A stretch of DNA of 56,089 bases, taken from assembly GCA_964533055.1 (NCBI GenBank), contig CAZHKZ010000004.1, positions 1 through 56,089 of the forward strand. The letters run 5' to 3'. This stretch comes from JACROF01 sp964533055 (GTDB lineage Bacteria > Patescibacteriota > Microgenomatia > Levybacterales > UBA12049). A program made the position numbers and the translations under genes. The notes beneath the pieces were generated by a model that saw nothing but the letters and a program-made list of their open reading frames with translations, did not search any database and had not been told where the DNA came from. Positions 1 to 8,435 of this stretch are shown here, one piece after another. Position 1 is the stretch's first letter. Each line of letters opens with the position of its first letter.

Positions 1-1001
1 ACTTCTTTTTCAAGAAGATTGGTGGTCTGGAGCTTGTTGCCGATTTGAGTAAATCCTGTAGAGACATTTGAGAACTGTGATGTTGCATTATTAAGATGCT
101 TGCCAAGGACTCCCATACTTTCTTCAACCTTTCCATACTCTAGTTGTATTGTACGAAGCAGTCTAAAAACCTCCTTAGATCGTGACTCAATCTTCTTTCC
201 TTCAAATGACAGGAGGATAGTTTGAAGGTGAATATAGAGAGTGCTTGGTGAGACTACATAGACTCTGGATCTTTTGGCAAAATTGAGGATCTCTGGCATA
301 TTACATATTTCATAGAAGACTGACTCGCTGGGAACATACATGAGGGCAAAGTCCATTGTCCCTTCATCAGGTAGGATATATTTTTTAGAGATTGTATCGA
401 TATGTTCTTTTACATCCCGTACGAACTCTTTTCTAAGTGATTCAATTGGCGTTGTTCCATCATTTTTTACCATTCTCTGAAATGATTCCATTGGAAACTT
501 CGAGTCGATTGGAAGTATTCCGGCTCCCGTTTGGATTGCTGCGTCAACTCTGACTCCTGATTTGAATTGATACTGAAGATGAAAGCTATTTTTCGGAAAG
601 AGTTGTCCAATAAGATCTTTAAGAATCTCCTCGCCGATATTGCCACGGAGTTTTGGGCTTTTAAGAAAATCCTGAAGTTCTTTCATGCTGCGTCCAATCT
701 CACTCATTTGTCCAACTTCTTTTCCAACTCCAGCAATAACGTTTGCAGCTTTATCAAGTCGATCATTAAGCTGCTTTGAGTTTTCTTGGAGAGTTCGCAC
801 CATCTGATTGGTATTTGAGTTAAGGGCGGAATTTAGCGTTTTATTCGTTGTCTCAATGCTTATCTGCATTGATTTCAGCCACTCTAGAGTTGCCTGATCA
901 TCCTTTGGCTTTTTAAGTGAATTTAGTTTGTAGTTAACAAAGAGGAGGATAACGATGATGCTTATAAAAAAACCAATGAACAATGGCAGGATTTCATTCA
1001 T
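1..1001 (-). CDS. rmuC: RmuC family DNA recombination protein (partial, C-terminus beyond left edge)
   Basis: About 333 codons are visible, read on the minus strand from ATG at 1001, and the frame is open to the window edge, so the C-terminus is missing. The protein begins with one membrane helix (MNEILPLFIGFFISIIVILL), followed by a long helical, probably coiled-coil stretch and then the RmuC core with KSPKLRGNIGEEIL, SGVRVDAAIQ and LPIDSKFPMESF. RmuC proteins have a PD-(D/E)XK nuclease-like fold and limit DNA rearrangement at inverted repeats; the biochemical role is poorly defined. It follows tsaD by 27 bp but has its own extended -10 box 6 nt before the ATG, so it is probably also transcribed separately. 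There is no Shine-Dalgarno. The family call is firm; the exact length cannot be judged. Confidence 0.9.
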   Translation of the reverse strand, partial: MNEILPLFIGFFISIIVILLFVNYKLNSLKKPKDDQATLEWLKSMQISIETTNKTLNSALNSNTNQMVRTLQENSKQLNDRLDKAANVIAGVGKEVGQMSEIGRSMKELQDFLKSPKLRGNIGEEILKDLIGQLFPKNSFHLQYQFKSGVRVDAAIQTGAGILPIDSKFPMESFQRMVKNDGTTPIESLRKEFVRDVKEHIDTISKKYILPDEGTMDFALMYVPSESVFYEICNMPEILNFAKRSRVYVVSPSTLYIHLQTILLSFEGKKIESRSKEVFRLLRTIQLEYGKVEESMGVLGKHLNNATSQFSNVSTGFTQIGNKLQTTNLLEKE

Positions 1002-1007
1002 CTAGGT

Positions 1008-1016
1008 ATTGTAGCA
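1008..1016 (-). promoter_or_regulatory. extended -10 promoter of rmuC
   Basis: On the minus strand TGC-TACAAT lies 6 nt before the rmuC ATG at 1001. No convincing -35 is present. The spacing puts the predicted transcription start at or next to the A of ATG, which implies a leaderless mRNA. Confidence 0.5.
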
Positions 1017-1028
1017 TACCGTTTTGGG

Positions 1029-2081
1029 TTAGATGTAGCTAAGGCCAGGTATGGCTGTAATTGTGTTAATATCTTTTTGTGGAGCCAGAAAGAGGGCATG
1101 GGCTGCAATCATCGCTGCGTTATCTGTACAGAGTGATCGCTCTGGAATGTGGACAGCTATTTCAGGCCAATCTTTTTTTACTGCTGAGATAAGAGATTCT
1201 TTTAGAGCAGTATTGGCCGCAACTCCTCCTCCAACAAGAACTGTCTTCGGCTGAAATTTCTCAACTGCCTTGAGTGTCTTTCTTGTCAAAACATTCACAA
1301 TTGAATATTGGACACTTGCACAGAGGTCAAAAAGAGTCTGTTGGTTATTCTTAACAAATTCTTCATCGGTAAAATCTAGCTTTTGTGTTTTGAGTGCATT
1401 TAGCACTGATGTCTTGAGACCGCTAAAGCTGAAGTCAAGGTCTGCTGATCCAATCATCGGTCTGGGGAGATCAAATCTAGATCTATCACCCCTTGTTGCT
1501 AGCTGAGAAATGGTTGGTCCGGCTGGATAAGGAAGTCCGAGGAGTCTTCCAATCTTGTCGAATGCTTCGCCAGCAGCATCATCTCTTGTCTGGCCAATAT
1601 GCTCAATTTCGGTATGTGACTTGAGGAAAATAAGGTCCGTGTGTCCTCCAGATACAACAAGTGCGATCGCAGGTAATTCAATTCCTTTTCCATGTATAAA
1701 ATTAGCGTAAATATGGCCATACATGTGGTTAACGGGAATGATAGGAATATTCCAAAGCAGTGAAAGAGTTTTTGCAGTCTCTACTCCTACGAGAAGTGAC
1801 CCAATAAGCCCAGGGCCATAGGTAACTGCGATTGCATCGATCGGCGGAGGCGTGCTGCTGATTGTGTAGGAGAAAGCCTTCATGAGTGCTTCTTGGATAA
1901 CTGGGATGATAAATTTCACTTGCTCACGGGCTGCAACTTCTGGGATAATGCCCCCAGTTTTGGCATGGAGTTCAAGTGAAGATGAGACAATGTTGGATAG
2001 AACTGAGATTTGATCTCCGTGTTGTGTGAGTACTGCAGCCCCTGTTTCATCGCAGGAGGATTCAATTGCAAGGATGTTCAT
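1029..2081 (-). CDS. tsaD: tRNA N6-adenosine threonylcarbamoyltransferase TsaD
   Basis: This 350-aa protein has the usual TsaD/Kae1/Gcp length. With TsaB and TsaE it transfers the threonylcarbamoyl group onto A37 of ANN-decoding tRNAs, making t6A. Visible motifs are the N-terminal AIESSCDETGAA of the ASKHA fold, GPGLIGSLLVGVETAK, the metal-binding HMYGHIYANF (HxxGH), VSGGHTDLI, DDAAGEAFDKIGRLLGLPYPAG and GGGVAANTAL. The start overlaps the stop of the DUF192 gene by 4 nt (ATGA), so it is probably translationally coupled and is the last gene of the VanW-nucleotidyltransferase-DUF192-tsaD operon. TsaB and TsaE are not in this window. Confidence 0.97.
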   Translation of the reverse strand: MNILAIESSCDETGAAVLTQHGDQISVLSNIVSSSLELHAKTGGIIPEVAAREQVKFIIPVIQEALMKAFSYTISSTPPPIDAIAVTYGPGLIGSLLVGVETAKTLSLLWNIPIIPVNHMYGHIYANFIHGKGIELPAIALVVSGGHTDLIFLKSHTEIEHIGQTRDDAAGEAFDKIGRLLGLPYPAGPTISQLATRGDRSRFDLPRPMIGSADLDFSFSGLKTSVLNALKTQKLDFTDEEFVKNNQQTLFDLCASVQYSIVNVLTRKTLKAVEKFQPKTVLVGGGVAANTALKESLISAVKKDWPEIAVHIPERSLCTDNAAMIAAHALFLAPQKDINTITAIPGLSYI

Positions 2082-2536
2082 AGGGAGATCGAGATGGTGT
2101 CTCCAGTCTTGATGCCTAATTCATCTACTCTTCCTGCCTTGAGCTCAATCACTCTATCTGAGGGTGAAGATGGGGTATATGTCATGGTTGGTGTCTCGGT
2201 TGTTGTCTTTGGAGCAGGAACATTTTTGTAAACTGTAACCACTTTCTTTTCGTTTACGAAAATAATATCTATTGGAAAGGACATACCCTTCATCCAAAAT
2301 GTTGGATAGTCTGAGGTTGGGAATACAAAGAGCATTCCATCATTTTTTCCAAGGGATCGCTTAGTTGAAAGTCCTAGTTGTCTTTTCTTCTCAGTGTCAG
2401 CAACATCTAGCGTGAGTTTTTCTTTGCCAATAGTCACTGTTGTTTTCTTCCCTAGAATTCCGCCTCCTTGAATTAGCGTAAATCCTAGTGCGATTACTGC
2501 AAGTAGTATGATAAATCCGATTATAAATTTTGTCAT
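2078..2536 (-). CDS. DUF192 family protein, membrane-anchored
   Basis: The protein has 152 aa: an N-terminal membrane helix or uncleaved signal (residues 4-24), then a DUF192 (COG1430) domain. Family marks are the EKKRQLGLSTKRSL region, GMLFVFP, FWMKGMSFPIDIIFV and the C-terminal VIELKAGRVDELGIKTGDTI. A threonine/proline-rich insert (about residues 108-122) sits before the last strands. DUF192 proteins are small beta-rich proteins, usually exported, with no agreed biochemical function. The gene overlaps its upstream neighbour by 4 nt and tsaD by 4 nt, so it is in an operon. Its position beside tsaD and a nucleotidyltransferase says little about its role. Confidence 0.88.
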   Translation of the reverse strand: MTKFIIGFIILLAVIALGFTLIQGGGILGKKTTVTIGKEKLTLDVADTEKKRQLGLSTKRSLGKNDGMLFVFPTSDYPTFWMKGMSFPIDIIFVNEKKVVTVYKNVPAPKTTTETPTMTYTPSSPSDRVIELKAGRVDELGIKTGDTISISL

Positions 2537-3003
2537 AGTTCTCCTAAGCTTTTAGTTGTTGAATAATCTTCGAGTCTTTTAATTACGTCTTTAACTTTTG
2601 CTTTGACAATCGTTGCCTGTCTATCCTTATGAAATTTATATGGGTCATTTTCTGTAGTAGCGATTATAGCAGGTTTTAACAAAGTTACAATTTTATCGTA
2701 TTCTGCGTCATTTAGAATCCCCTCCAGAAGAACGACGTCAGTTGCCGCTGTTTGATTAATGAGATTGTTGGCTCTTATTATCTGGTTGTTGATTGGTCTA
2801 CTCGCTCCTTTTGATTTTTTGATCTGCTCATCTGATTCGAGGAGGATAATGAGTCGATCGCCTTGAGCATATGCAGCATTTAGGAAAGCAAGATGGCCTG
2901 GGTGCAGAATGTCAAAGCAGCCTCCTGCGAGAACTACGCCTGAATCATTTTGAATTAAGCGGAGAAGTTGATCAATGGTTTCTAAGGAATAAATATGCTC
3001 CAT
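2533..3003 (-). CDS. HldE-C/RfaE-type nucleotidyltransferase
   Basis: This 156-aa single-domain protein is of the cytidylyltransferase superfamily. The HxGH nucleotide-binding motif is in GGCFDILHPGHLAFLNAA (about residues 26-43), and the RPINNQIIRA segment corresponds to the second conserved (ISSTxxR-like) motif. Such enzymes join a sugar phosphate or other phosphorylated substrate to a nucleotide; the closest resemblance is to the adenylyltransferase half of HldE and to glycerol-3-phosphate cytidylyltransferase. The substrate cannot be read from the sequence, and no heptose pathway genes are nearby. It starts 3 bp after the VanW gene and overlaps the DUF192 gene by 4 bp. Confidence 0.82.
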   Translation of the reverse strand: MEHIYSLETIDQLLRLIQNDSGVVLAGGCFDILHPGHLAFLNAAYAQGDRLIILLESDEQIKKSKGASRPINNQIIRANNLINQTAATDVVLLEGILNDAEYDKIVTLLKPAIIATTENDPYKFHKDRQATIVKAKVKDVIKRLEDYSTTKSLGEL

Positions 3004-3006
3004 TTT

Positions 3007-4443
3007 CTATACTGGCTTAGTGCCACGGAGGAATATCGCTTGCCATGGTCTATAATTCGAGTTGAATTTTTTATCTGAAAGCACTTCGCCGTCTCTTGTA
3101 ACTTTGTAGGTGAAATAAACAACAGCGCCGCTTGCTGCAAAATCTACTTGCTTAACTTGTCCGACAGGCAATGTTGGATCATCTTGATAGACTGGCTCTG
3201 GCGCAGGTGATTGCGAGACGATAACTGGTTTGGAGATGGTGGCAACTCTTCCATCACTTGTGCCGTAGAGTTCATATGTCAGTTTCATGTTTTCTCGATC
3301 TACCGTTGTTTGGATGAGAATATAGTTGCCAGTGTCATTTTTGAATTTAAGGTCAACACTGGGGGTATAGATTGCGGCATCAATTCCAGGTCCAAGGTCA
3401 TCTTCATAGTAATGAACTCTATATGCGTGTTGATTTCTCTCAAGAATTGGCAGACCAGCGTTGAGAAGTGCCCGGAAAAGTGTCGTTGAGACTTGGCAAA
3501 CACCACCACCATCTCCAAGAATAGTTTTGCCATTCTGGATGACATAAGCCTGTTTATATCCTGTTAGTGATGAGACATCACCGATTGTCTTATTGAATGA
3601 AAATTCTTCACCAGGTTTTATAAGTACTCCATTAAGTCTTGAAGAGGCAAGCGTCAGGTTGTAGATTCTATTTTCGATTGAACCATAAAAGAGGGATGTT
3701 CCAACGCTAATTCTTTCTGTAATTCCCATTTTGTTTGCTTCATTTTCTGTTACATCTGGTTTAAGGACCTGCACCTTAATAGGTACTTCAATCGTTGAGG
3801 TACTTGTATTAATAAGTTTTGGCACGGCTTTCTCATTGATGTAGGTAACTATCCCTTCTGAGTCGATCTTTCTTCCGTTTTTAGCTGTCGTGAACTCTGT
3901 AACTCTTCCGTCCTTAAATTCAAAACGAGCATCGACTGGAGCAATATTGATACTGGCCTCAAAGTCTTTGATGATTGGGTCAAGGGTCTCGCTTGAGAAG
4001 TGGTAGGCTGGGGACAGTTCAACGCCCTTTAGATAGGATGTGAGGCTGAGGTAGCTATCAGTAAAGAAATTACCACTTCTCCCAATACTAAATGCTTGTT
4101 TGGCTAGGAGTTTTTCGTCATAACCGATCTGGAGTTCTTTCGCAGATATAGTTGCTGATTTTTCATTTGCAGTAAAGACGATTCTTTTCTTCTGAAGCGG
4201 CTCATTGAGTTTGGAGAAGTACTCTGCGACTTCATCTTGAGTTTTTCCTCCAAGCTCAATTGAGCTGATACTTACTCCTGGATAAACTTTATTATCGTAT
4301 GTATGCTTGAAGTAGATATAAACAAAGCTTGCAAAAAAGAAGAGTCCGATGCAGGCTCCGAGTAAAAACCAAAGGCAAGTGTGGATAACAGGACGTGCTT
4401 TTTTAAGACTAGAAGAAATTTTTGAGACTATGGAATTTTTCAT
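3007..4443 (-). CDS. VanW family envelope protein with PG-binding and G5-like domains
   Basis: The protein has 478 aa. A basic N-terminus precedes one membrane helix (about residues 22-47). Next comes a PG_binding_4-like region (GVSISSIELGGKTQDEVAEYF and following), then the VanW core at about residues 245-370 (SRLNGVLIKPGEEFSFN, GDGGGVCQVSTTLFRALLNAGL). A C-terminal G5-like beta region (VKQVDFAASGAVVYFTYKV) ends the protein. VanW was named from vancomycin-resistance clusters but is widespread in Gram-positive bacteria and CPR as an exported envelope protein. It probably contacts peptidoglycan on the outer face. It heads a minus-strand operon ending in tsaD, and its promoter overlaps that of the divergent solute-binding gene. 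Confidence 0.92.
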   Translation of the reverse strand: MKNSIVSKISSSLKKARPVIHTCLWFLLGACIGLFFFASFVYIYFKHTYDNKVYPGVSISSIELGGKTQDEVAEYFSKLNEPLQKKRIVFTANEKSATISAKELQIGYDEKLLAKQAFSIGRSGNFFTDSYLSLTSYLKGVELSPAYHFSSETLDPIIKDFEASINIAPVDARFEFKDGRVTEFTTAKNGRKIDSEGIVTYINEKAVPKLINTSTSTIEVPIKVQVLKPDVTENEANKMGITERISVGTSLFYGSIENRIYNLTLASSRLNGVLIKPGEEFSFNKTIGDVSSLTGYKQAYVIQNGKTILGDGGGVCQVSTTLFRALLNAGLPILERNQHAYRVHYYEDDLGPGIDAAIYTPSVDLKFKNDTGNYILIQTTVDRENMKLTYELYGTSDGRVATISKPVIVSQSPAPEPVYQDDPTLPVGQVKQVDFAASGAVVYFTYKVTRDGEVLSDKKFNSNYRPWQAIFLRGTKPV

Positions 4444-4469
4444 ATACGTTTGCGAGGCTTATAGGTGAT

Positions 4470-4482
4470 ATTATACTATAAT
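4470..4482. promoter_or_regulatory. overlapping divergent -10 boxes (VanW / solute-binding protein)
   Basis: Within 13 bp there is TATAAT on the minus strand (4475-4470), about 26 nt before the VanW start, and on the plus strand TATACT (4472-4477) and TATAAT (4477-4482). The plus-strand TATACT has a TTGCGA-like -35 16 bp upstream (4450-4455). Plus-strand TATAAT ends 10 nt before ATG 4493. The two polymerases could not bind at the same time. Confidence 0.5.
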
Positions 4483-4492
4483 TAGTGTGTCT

Positions 4493-5980
4493 ATGGATGA
4501 AAAAGTGTTATTTAGTAAAGAACCTGTGACCCAGGCGCCTGCTCCAGTTCAGGAAGTAGTAACGGGTGTATACGGTCCTGAAAAAGTGGCAGAAGCATCG
4601 ATGGAGCCTCCAGCTCAAGTTGCTCTGACGCCCCCAGTAGTACAGCAGTCACCAGCTATATCAGATACACCGTTGCCACCTCCGCCCTCAGATTCATTTT
4701 TATCTGGGAAACTGAAGTTTATTTTAGGAGGAGTTGTTCTACTCATCGTCATTGCTTTATTGGCAGTATTTGTACTCTCACGAGCCAACAAAGAGAAGCC
4801 AACTGGGAACGTGACGCTAACATACTGGGGTCTTTTTGAAGATCCACAAGTAATGAATGTTCTCATTAATGATTTTCATAAGAGTAATCCGACAATTTCG
4901 GTGACATATGTTAAGAAGGATATTGAGAATTATAGAAAAAGCCTGGTCACTCAGATTTCTAACGGGAAAGGGCCAGATATATATCGGTTTCATAATTCAT
5001 GGACAGGGATGATGAAGGATTATCTTTCACCACTCTCAGACAGTGTGGTGGCCCCAGATGATTTTAAGAAAAATTATTTCTCAGTCATTCAGCAAGATAT
5101 GGTGCGAAATGGCGCTTTATATGGCCTTCCACTTGGGGTGGATACGCTTTCTCTCTATGTTAATACTGAAATGTTTAAAGCATCCGGCTACTCAGTTCCG
5201 CAGACATGGGATGAATTCGTGCAAATTGCTAAGAATCTTACAGTGAAAGATCAATCAGGTGTTATAAAAACATCAGGAGCAGCACTGGGAACATATGACA
5301 ATATTGCCCATGCGCCAGATATCATCGCGCTCCTGATGGCACAGAATGGTGTCGATTTTTCTAACTTTGCAAAGTCTCAGGCAGCTTCGGCTCAGGCGCT
5401 TGAATTTTATACATCATTTGCTCGAGATGAAGGAAATTCTTGGGATAGTAGTATGGATCCGTCTTTAACAGCTTTTGCTAAGGGAAATCTCGCGATGTAT
5501 TTTGGATATTCTTGGGATATATTTGCGATTAAGGCACTAAGTCCTGATCTAGATTTTACTACTCACCCAGTTCCAAATCTTCCTGAGAGAAAACTTGCAA
5601 TTGCGAGCTACTGGGCAGAGGGTGTTTCGGCAAAAAGTTCTCATCAAAAAGAAGCAATGCTTTTTATGCAGTATCTTGCAAAAAAAGAGACATTACAAAA
5701 GTTTTATTCAGAAGTTGCTAAAACAAGACTCTTTGGAGAGCCATATCCTCGAAGTGATCTCGCTGGCTCATTAGCGTCAAATCCATTTGTTGCCCCATTT
5801 GTTGCCCAGGCGTCATATGCAACCTCATCTTATTTTTCAGGTGACACCTCTGATGATGGAATTAATGCGCAGATGAATGGATATCTAGGTAATGCTGTCA
5901 GGGGGAATGCCTCTGCAGAGTCGTCGATTGAGACTCTCAATCAAGGAGTCCTTCAAGTCCTCACACAGTATGGGCAGTAG
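4493..5980 (+). CDS. membrane-anchored extracellular solute-binding protein (ABC sugar-binding type)
   Basis: The protein has 495 aa from ATG 4493; a GTG two codons upstream (4487) is possible, but the -10 spacing favours the ATG. A proline-rich, probably cytoplasmic tail of about 70 residues precedes one membrane helix (about residues 76-96). A family-1 solute-binding domain follows: VTLTYWGLFEDPQVMNVLI, then FHKSNPTISVTYV, then GKGPDIYRFHNSW, the NTEMFKASGYSVPQTWDEF signature, and the hinge region AMYFGYSW. It resembles MalE/UgpB-type binding proteins, but no lipobox is present and no ABC permease or ATPase gene is nearby. The ligand is unknown. The following gene overlaps it by 11 nt. Confidence 0.88.
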   Translation: MDEKVLFSKEPVTQAPAPVQEVVTGVYGPEKVAEASMEPPAQVALTPPVVQQSPAISDTPLPPPPSDSFLSGKLKFILGGVVLLIVIALLAVFVLSRANKEKPTGNVTLTYWGLFEDPQVMNVLINDFHKSNPTISVTYVKKDIENYRKSLVTQISNGKGPDIYRFHNSWTGMMKDYLSPLSDSVVAPDDFKKNYFSVIQQDMVRNGALYGLPLGVDTLSLYVNTEMFKASGYSVPQTWDEFVQIAKNLTVKDQSGVIKTSGAALGTYDNIAHAPDIIALLMAQNGVDFSNFAKSQAASAQALEFYTSFARDEGNSWDSSMDPSLTAFAKGNLAMYFGYSWDIFAIKALSPDLDFTTHPVPNLPERKLAIASYWAEGVSAKSSHQKEAMLFMQYLAKKETLQKFYSEVAKTRLFGEPYPRSDLAGSLASNPFVAPFVAQASYATSSYFSGDTSDDGINAQMNGYLGNAVRGNASAESSIETLNQGVLQVLTQYGQ

Positions 5981-6821
5981 GCAGGCAATTATTGACACTC
6001 TTGCCTATAGTTCAATTTTCTCAACGCCACTCACAAGAGATGAGCTTTACTACTTTCTTCATACAGATGAGGAAATTTCAAAAGATGCATTTGATCTACT
6101 CATCAAAAAACTTTCTCATGAGATTGTTCAGAAAGATGGATATTTCACACTCCTTGGACAAGAAAAATTAATCCCAATGCGCAAAGAAAGGAAAAGCTTG
6201 TATGAAGAAAAGCTCATGCTTGCAAAGAGGGCAGCGCACATCCTCTCGCATATTCCCAGCATATACTTTATCGGTCTGACTGGGAGCGTTGCAGCGGGAA
6301 ATCCCGGGGAGGATGATATAGATTTTTTTATTGTTACTAAGACTGGTTCACTTTTCCTTACACGTGCTCTTGCTATTTGTCTTCTTTCAGCGTTTGGTGT
6401 ACGAAGGCGGAGGAACTCACCTGAGGTAAGAAATAAAATATGTCTAAACATGTTCTGTGATAGGGAGGGAATGGAGAGTTTCAAAGAAAGAGAAAGTATC
6501 TATGTGGCAAGAGAGATCGCCCAGATGATCCCATTGTTTAGTAGGGACTCTTGTTACAGAGATTTCCTGGATACCAACAAGTGGGTCTATGGGTATATCA
6601 GTCAAGCTGGCCAACGTTTTCAGGCAATGAGTGAGAGTAAGCAAAGTCTATTTGAAAGAATTTTTGATCCTTTAGAATTTATCATCAAATATGCATCAAA
6701 GCGCTTTATGAATCTCCATGGTGGCGACAGTCAAACAAGCCTGCACACTTTATTTTTCTATCCTAAGAAGAGGAATAATAGTATTATTCAACGATATAAA
6801 AAAGCAGGTGGACTCCTATAA
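5970..6821 (+). CDS. nucleotidyltransferase-fold protein with N-terminal winged-helix-like region
   Basis: The protein has 283 aa when started at ATG 5970, which overlaps the stop of the solute-binding gene by 11 nt; upstream in-frame codons lie wholly inside that gene. Residues 1-80 look like a small winged helix (TPLTRDELYYFLHTDEE). Around residues 100-125 is a minimal nucleotidyltransferase (Pol beta-like) motif, GLTGSVAAGNPGEDDIDFFIV, with the GS and DxD elements. The rest is helical and ends basic. The nucleotidyl acceptor is unknown. Coupling to an orphan solute-binding protein is suggestive but may only reflect compaction. Confidence 0.7.
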   Translation: MGSRQAIIDTLAYSSIFSTPLTRDELYYFLHTDEEISKDAFDLLIKKLSHEIVQKDGYFTLLGQEKLIPMRKERKSLYEEKLMLAKRAAHILSHIPSIYFIGLTGSVAAGNPGEDDIDFFIVTKTGSLFLTRALAICLLSAFGVRRRRNSPEVRNKICLNMFCDREGMESFKERESIYVAREIAQMIPLFSRDSCYRDFLDTNKWVYGYISQAGQRFQAMSESKQSLFERIFDPLEFIIKYASKRFMNLHGGDSQTSLHTLFFYPKKRNNSIIQRYKKAGGLL

Positions 6822-6838
6822 GTATATTCTATAAGTTA

Positions 6839-6867
6839 TTGACAAGGGTCTGTATTTTCCATATACT
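6839..6867 (+). promoter_or_regulatory. sigma70-type promoter of greA
   Basis: A perfect -35 TTGACA (6839-6844), a 17-bp spacer and TATACT (6862-6867) make this the strongest promoter match in the window. The predicted start near 6874 gives a leader of about 54 nt that contains a terminator-like hairpin. Confidence 0.75.
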
Positions 6868-6890
6868 TTCACTGAAAATCAATTCAAAGC

Positions 6891-6917
6891 TCTCTCCTTT
6901 GCAGGAGAGAATTTTTT
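6891..6917 (+). terminator. intrinsic terminator / attenuator hairpin in the greA leader
   Basis: An 8-bp perfect stem TCTCTCCT/AGGAGAGA (6891-6898 with 6903-6910) closes a TTGC loop and is followed by ATTTTTT. It lies downstream of the greA promoter and 11 bp before the greA ATG. It could therefore end readthrough from the upstream gene and also attenuate greA itself. Confidence 0.7.
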
Positions 6918-6927
6918 ATTAAATACT

Positions 6928-7395
6928 ATGGATTCTAAGAAAATTTATCTTACAAAAAACGGGCTAGTTGATCTCCAGAAAGAGCATAATGAACTCTCTA
7001 AGGTTAAAAGGCCAGAGGTCGTTACTCGCGTAACTGATGCTCGCAATCAGGGTGATCTGTCTGAAAATGCAGAGTATGTTGCAGCTCGTGAAGAGCTTGC
7101 ATTCATTGATGGAAGAATCGATGAGCTTGAGGAAATGTTGAAGCAGGTAACATTAATTGAAGATGCAAAGACGAGTTCATCTGCTGTTGACCTAGGTTCT
7201 GAGGTAACACTTAAAATTGATGACTCTCATGAGGTATATAGGGTTGTTGGTGAATGGGAGGCAGACCCAGCTGAAAAGAAGATCTCACATGAATCACCCC
7301 TTGGTAAAGCACTTATGGGGAAGAAAGTTGGCGAGTCAGTTGAAGTTCAGGCTCCTGCAGGAAAAATTATCTACACAGTTGTCTCCGTTAAATAG
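6928..7395 (+). CDS. greA: transcription elongation factor GreA
   Basis: The protein has 155 aa, the normal length. GreA enters the RNA polymerase secondary channel and stimulates cleavage of the 3' end of backtracked RNA, rescuing arrested complexes. The N-terminal coiled coil has the conserved NQGDLSENAEYVAAREE segment, with the acidic tip residues, and FIDGRIDELEEML. The C-terminal FKBP-like domain ends ESPLGKALMGKKVGESVEVQAPAG. Transcription comes from a strong promoter with a hairpin-containing leader. No Shine-Dalgarno precedes the ATG. Confidence 0.97.
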   Translation: MDSKKIYLTKNGLVDLQKEHNELSKVKRPEVVTRVTDARNQGDLSENAEYVAAREELAFIDGRIDELEEMLKQVTLIEDAKTSSSAVDLGSEVTLKIDDSHEVYRVVGEWEADPAEKKISHESPLGKALMGKKVGESVEVQAPAGKIIYTVVSVK

Positions 7396-7418
7396 TATTA
7401 AAGATCCCCTTTTTCGTT

Positions 7419-7424
7419 TATACT
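7419..7424 (+). promoter_or_regulatory. -10 box of murB
   Basis: TATACT ends 10 nt before the murB ATG, so the predicted leader is only about 3-4 nt. The -35 region is weak. Confidence 0.4.
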
Positions 7425-7434
7425 CTGATTAATC

Positions 7435-8397
7435 ATGAAAGTTTTAGAAAATGTTGACTTATCTACAATTGCGTTCTACAAAATTGGAGGGACAACAAGA
7501 TTCCTTCTTGAAGTAAATAATGTTTCAGATGTTAAAGATGCGCTTCGTTTTATACATGATCATAATGATTTGCCGATAAGAGTACTCAGTCTTGGCGCCA
7601 ACCTTCTCATTCCAGACAAAGCATTTCAGGGAATTACACTTTGGCTTAACGGAGATGGATCGAGCTTTGAAACTTATGAAGATAGTGTCACTTCTTTTGC
7701 TGGAGAGACATTTGAGAGCTTAATTAAGTTTACTTTTAATCACGAGCTTGTAGGGCTTGAGTGGGCCGGCGGGCTTCCAAGTAGTGTTGGTGGAGCAGCA
7801 CGAGGGAACGCAGGGTGTTTTGGCTCAGAAATTAAAGATACAGTTCTCTCGATTAAGGCTGTAAGCATGTCAGATTCTGAAATGCAGATTAAAGAATACT
7901 CACATGATGAATGTAATTTTGGATATAGAGACAGTTTTTTTAAACATCAACCAGATCTCGTGATTATTTCAGTAACGTTTCAATTGAAGAAGGCTAGCTC
8001 AGATGAGATACTAAAAGCGAAAGAGATTTATGAAGAAAATGTTTCTTATAGGAAGAAGAATCATCCATTAGAGTATCCGTCGTGCGGATCTGTTTTTAAA
8101 AATATCGTTGACATAGCACATGTGCAAAAAATCATTGCTGTTTGGCCAGATATTAAAGAGAAGTCTGAGACAAAGTGGCATGGGAAAATCGCAGTAGGAT
8201 ATGTTATTAGTAGATTAGGTTTTTCTGGTAAAAGAATCGGCGGTGCGCAGGTGTCGGAAAAGCATGCAAATTATATTAGTAATGTTGATCATGCAAAGGC
8301 AGAAGATGTCAAAGAATTAATACATGAGATTTCCAATGCATTTGAAAATACTTTTGGATTTGTACCCGAACCAGAAGTCATTATTGAAAAGACTTGA
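7435..8397 (+). CDS. murB: UDP-N-acetylenolpyruvoylglucosamine reductase MurB
   Basis: The protein has 320 aa. MurB is the cytoplasmic FAD enzyme that reduces UDP-GlcNAc-enolpyruvate to UDP-MurNAc with NADPH, the second committed step of peptidoglycan synthesis. Visible marks are the FAD-binding LSLGANLLIPD and GGLPSSVGGAARGNAGCFGSEI, the catalytic YRDSFFK, the PSCGSVFKN segment with the active-site serine, ISRLGFSGKRIGGAQVSEKHANYI, and the C-terminal PEPEVI with the catalytic glutamate. The gene ends in TGA, which shows that TGA is a stop here. No other mur genes are in the window, so murB stands apart from any dcw cluster. Confidence 0.96.
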   Translation: MKVLENVDLSTIAFYKIGGTTRFLLEVNNVSDVKDALRFIHDHNDLPIRVLSLGANLLIPDKAFQGITLWLNGDGSSFETYEDSVTSFAGETFESLIKFTFNHELVGLEWAGGLPSSVGGAARGNAGCFGSEIKDTVLSIKAVSMSDSEMQIKEYSHDECNFGYRDSFFKHQPDLVIISVTFQLKKASSDEILKAKEIYEENVSYRKKNHPLEYPSCGSVFKNIVDIAHVQKIIAVWPDIKEKSETKWHGKIAVGYVISRLGFSGKRIGGAQVSEKHANYISNVDHAKAEDVKELIHEISNAFENTFGFVPEPEVIIEKT

Positions 8398-8435
8398 TTT
8401 TTAGTCGTCCTCTTTTGTTATTCCCCTAAGTAAGG

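Noticed and set aside
5892..5969. Longer N-terminus for the nucleotidyltransferase-fold gene.
   Set aside because: The extra codons lie inside the solute-binding gene in another frame. ATG 5970 gives the expected short overlap.
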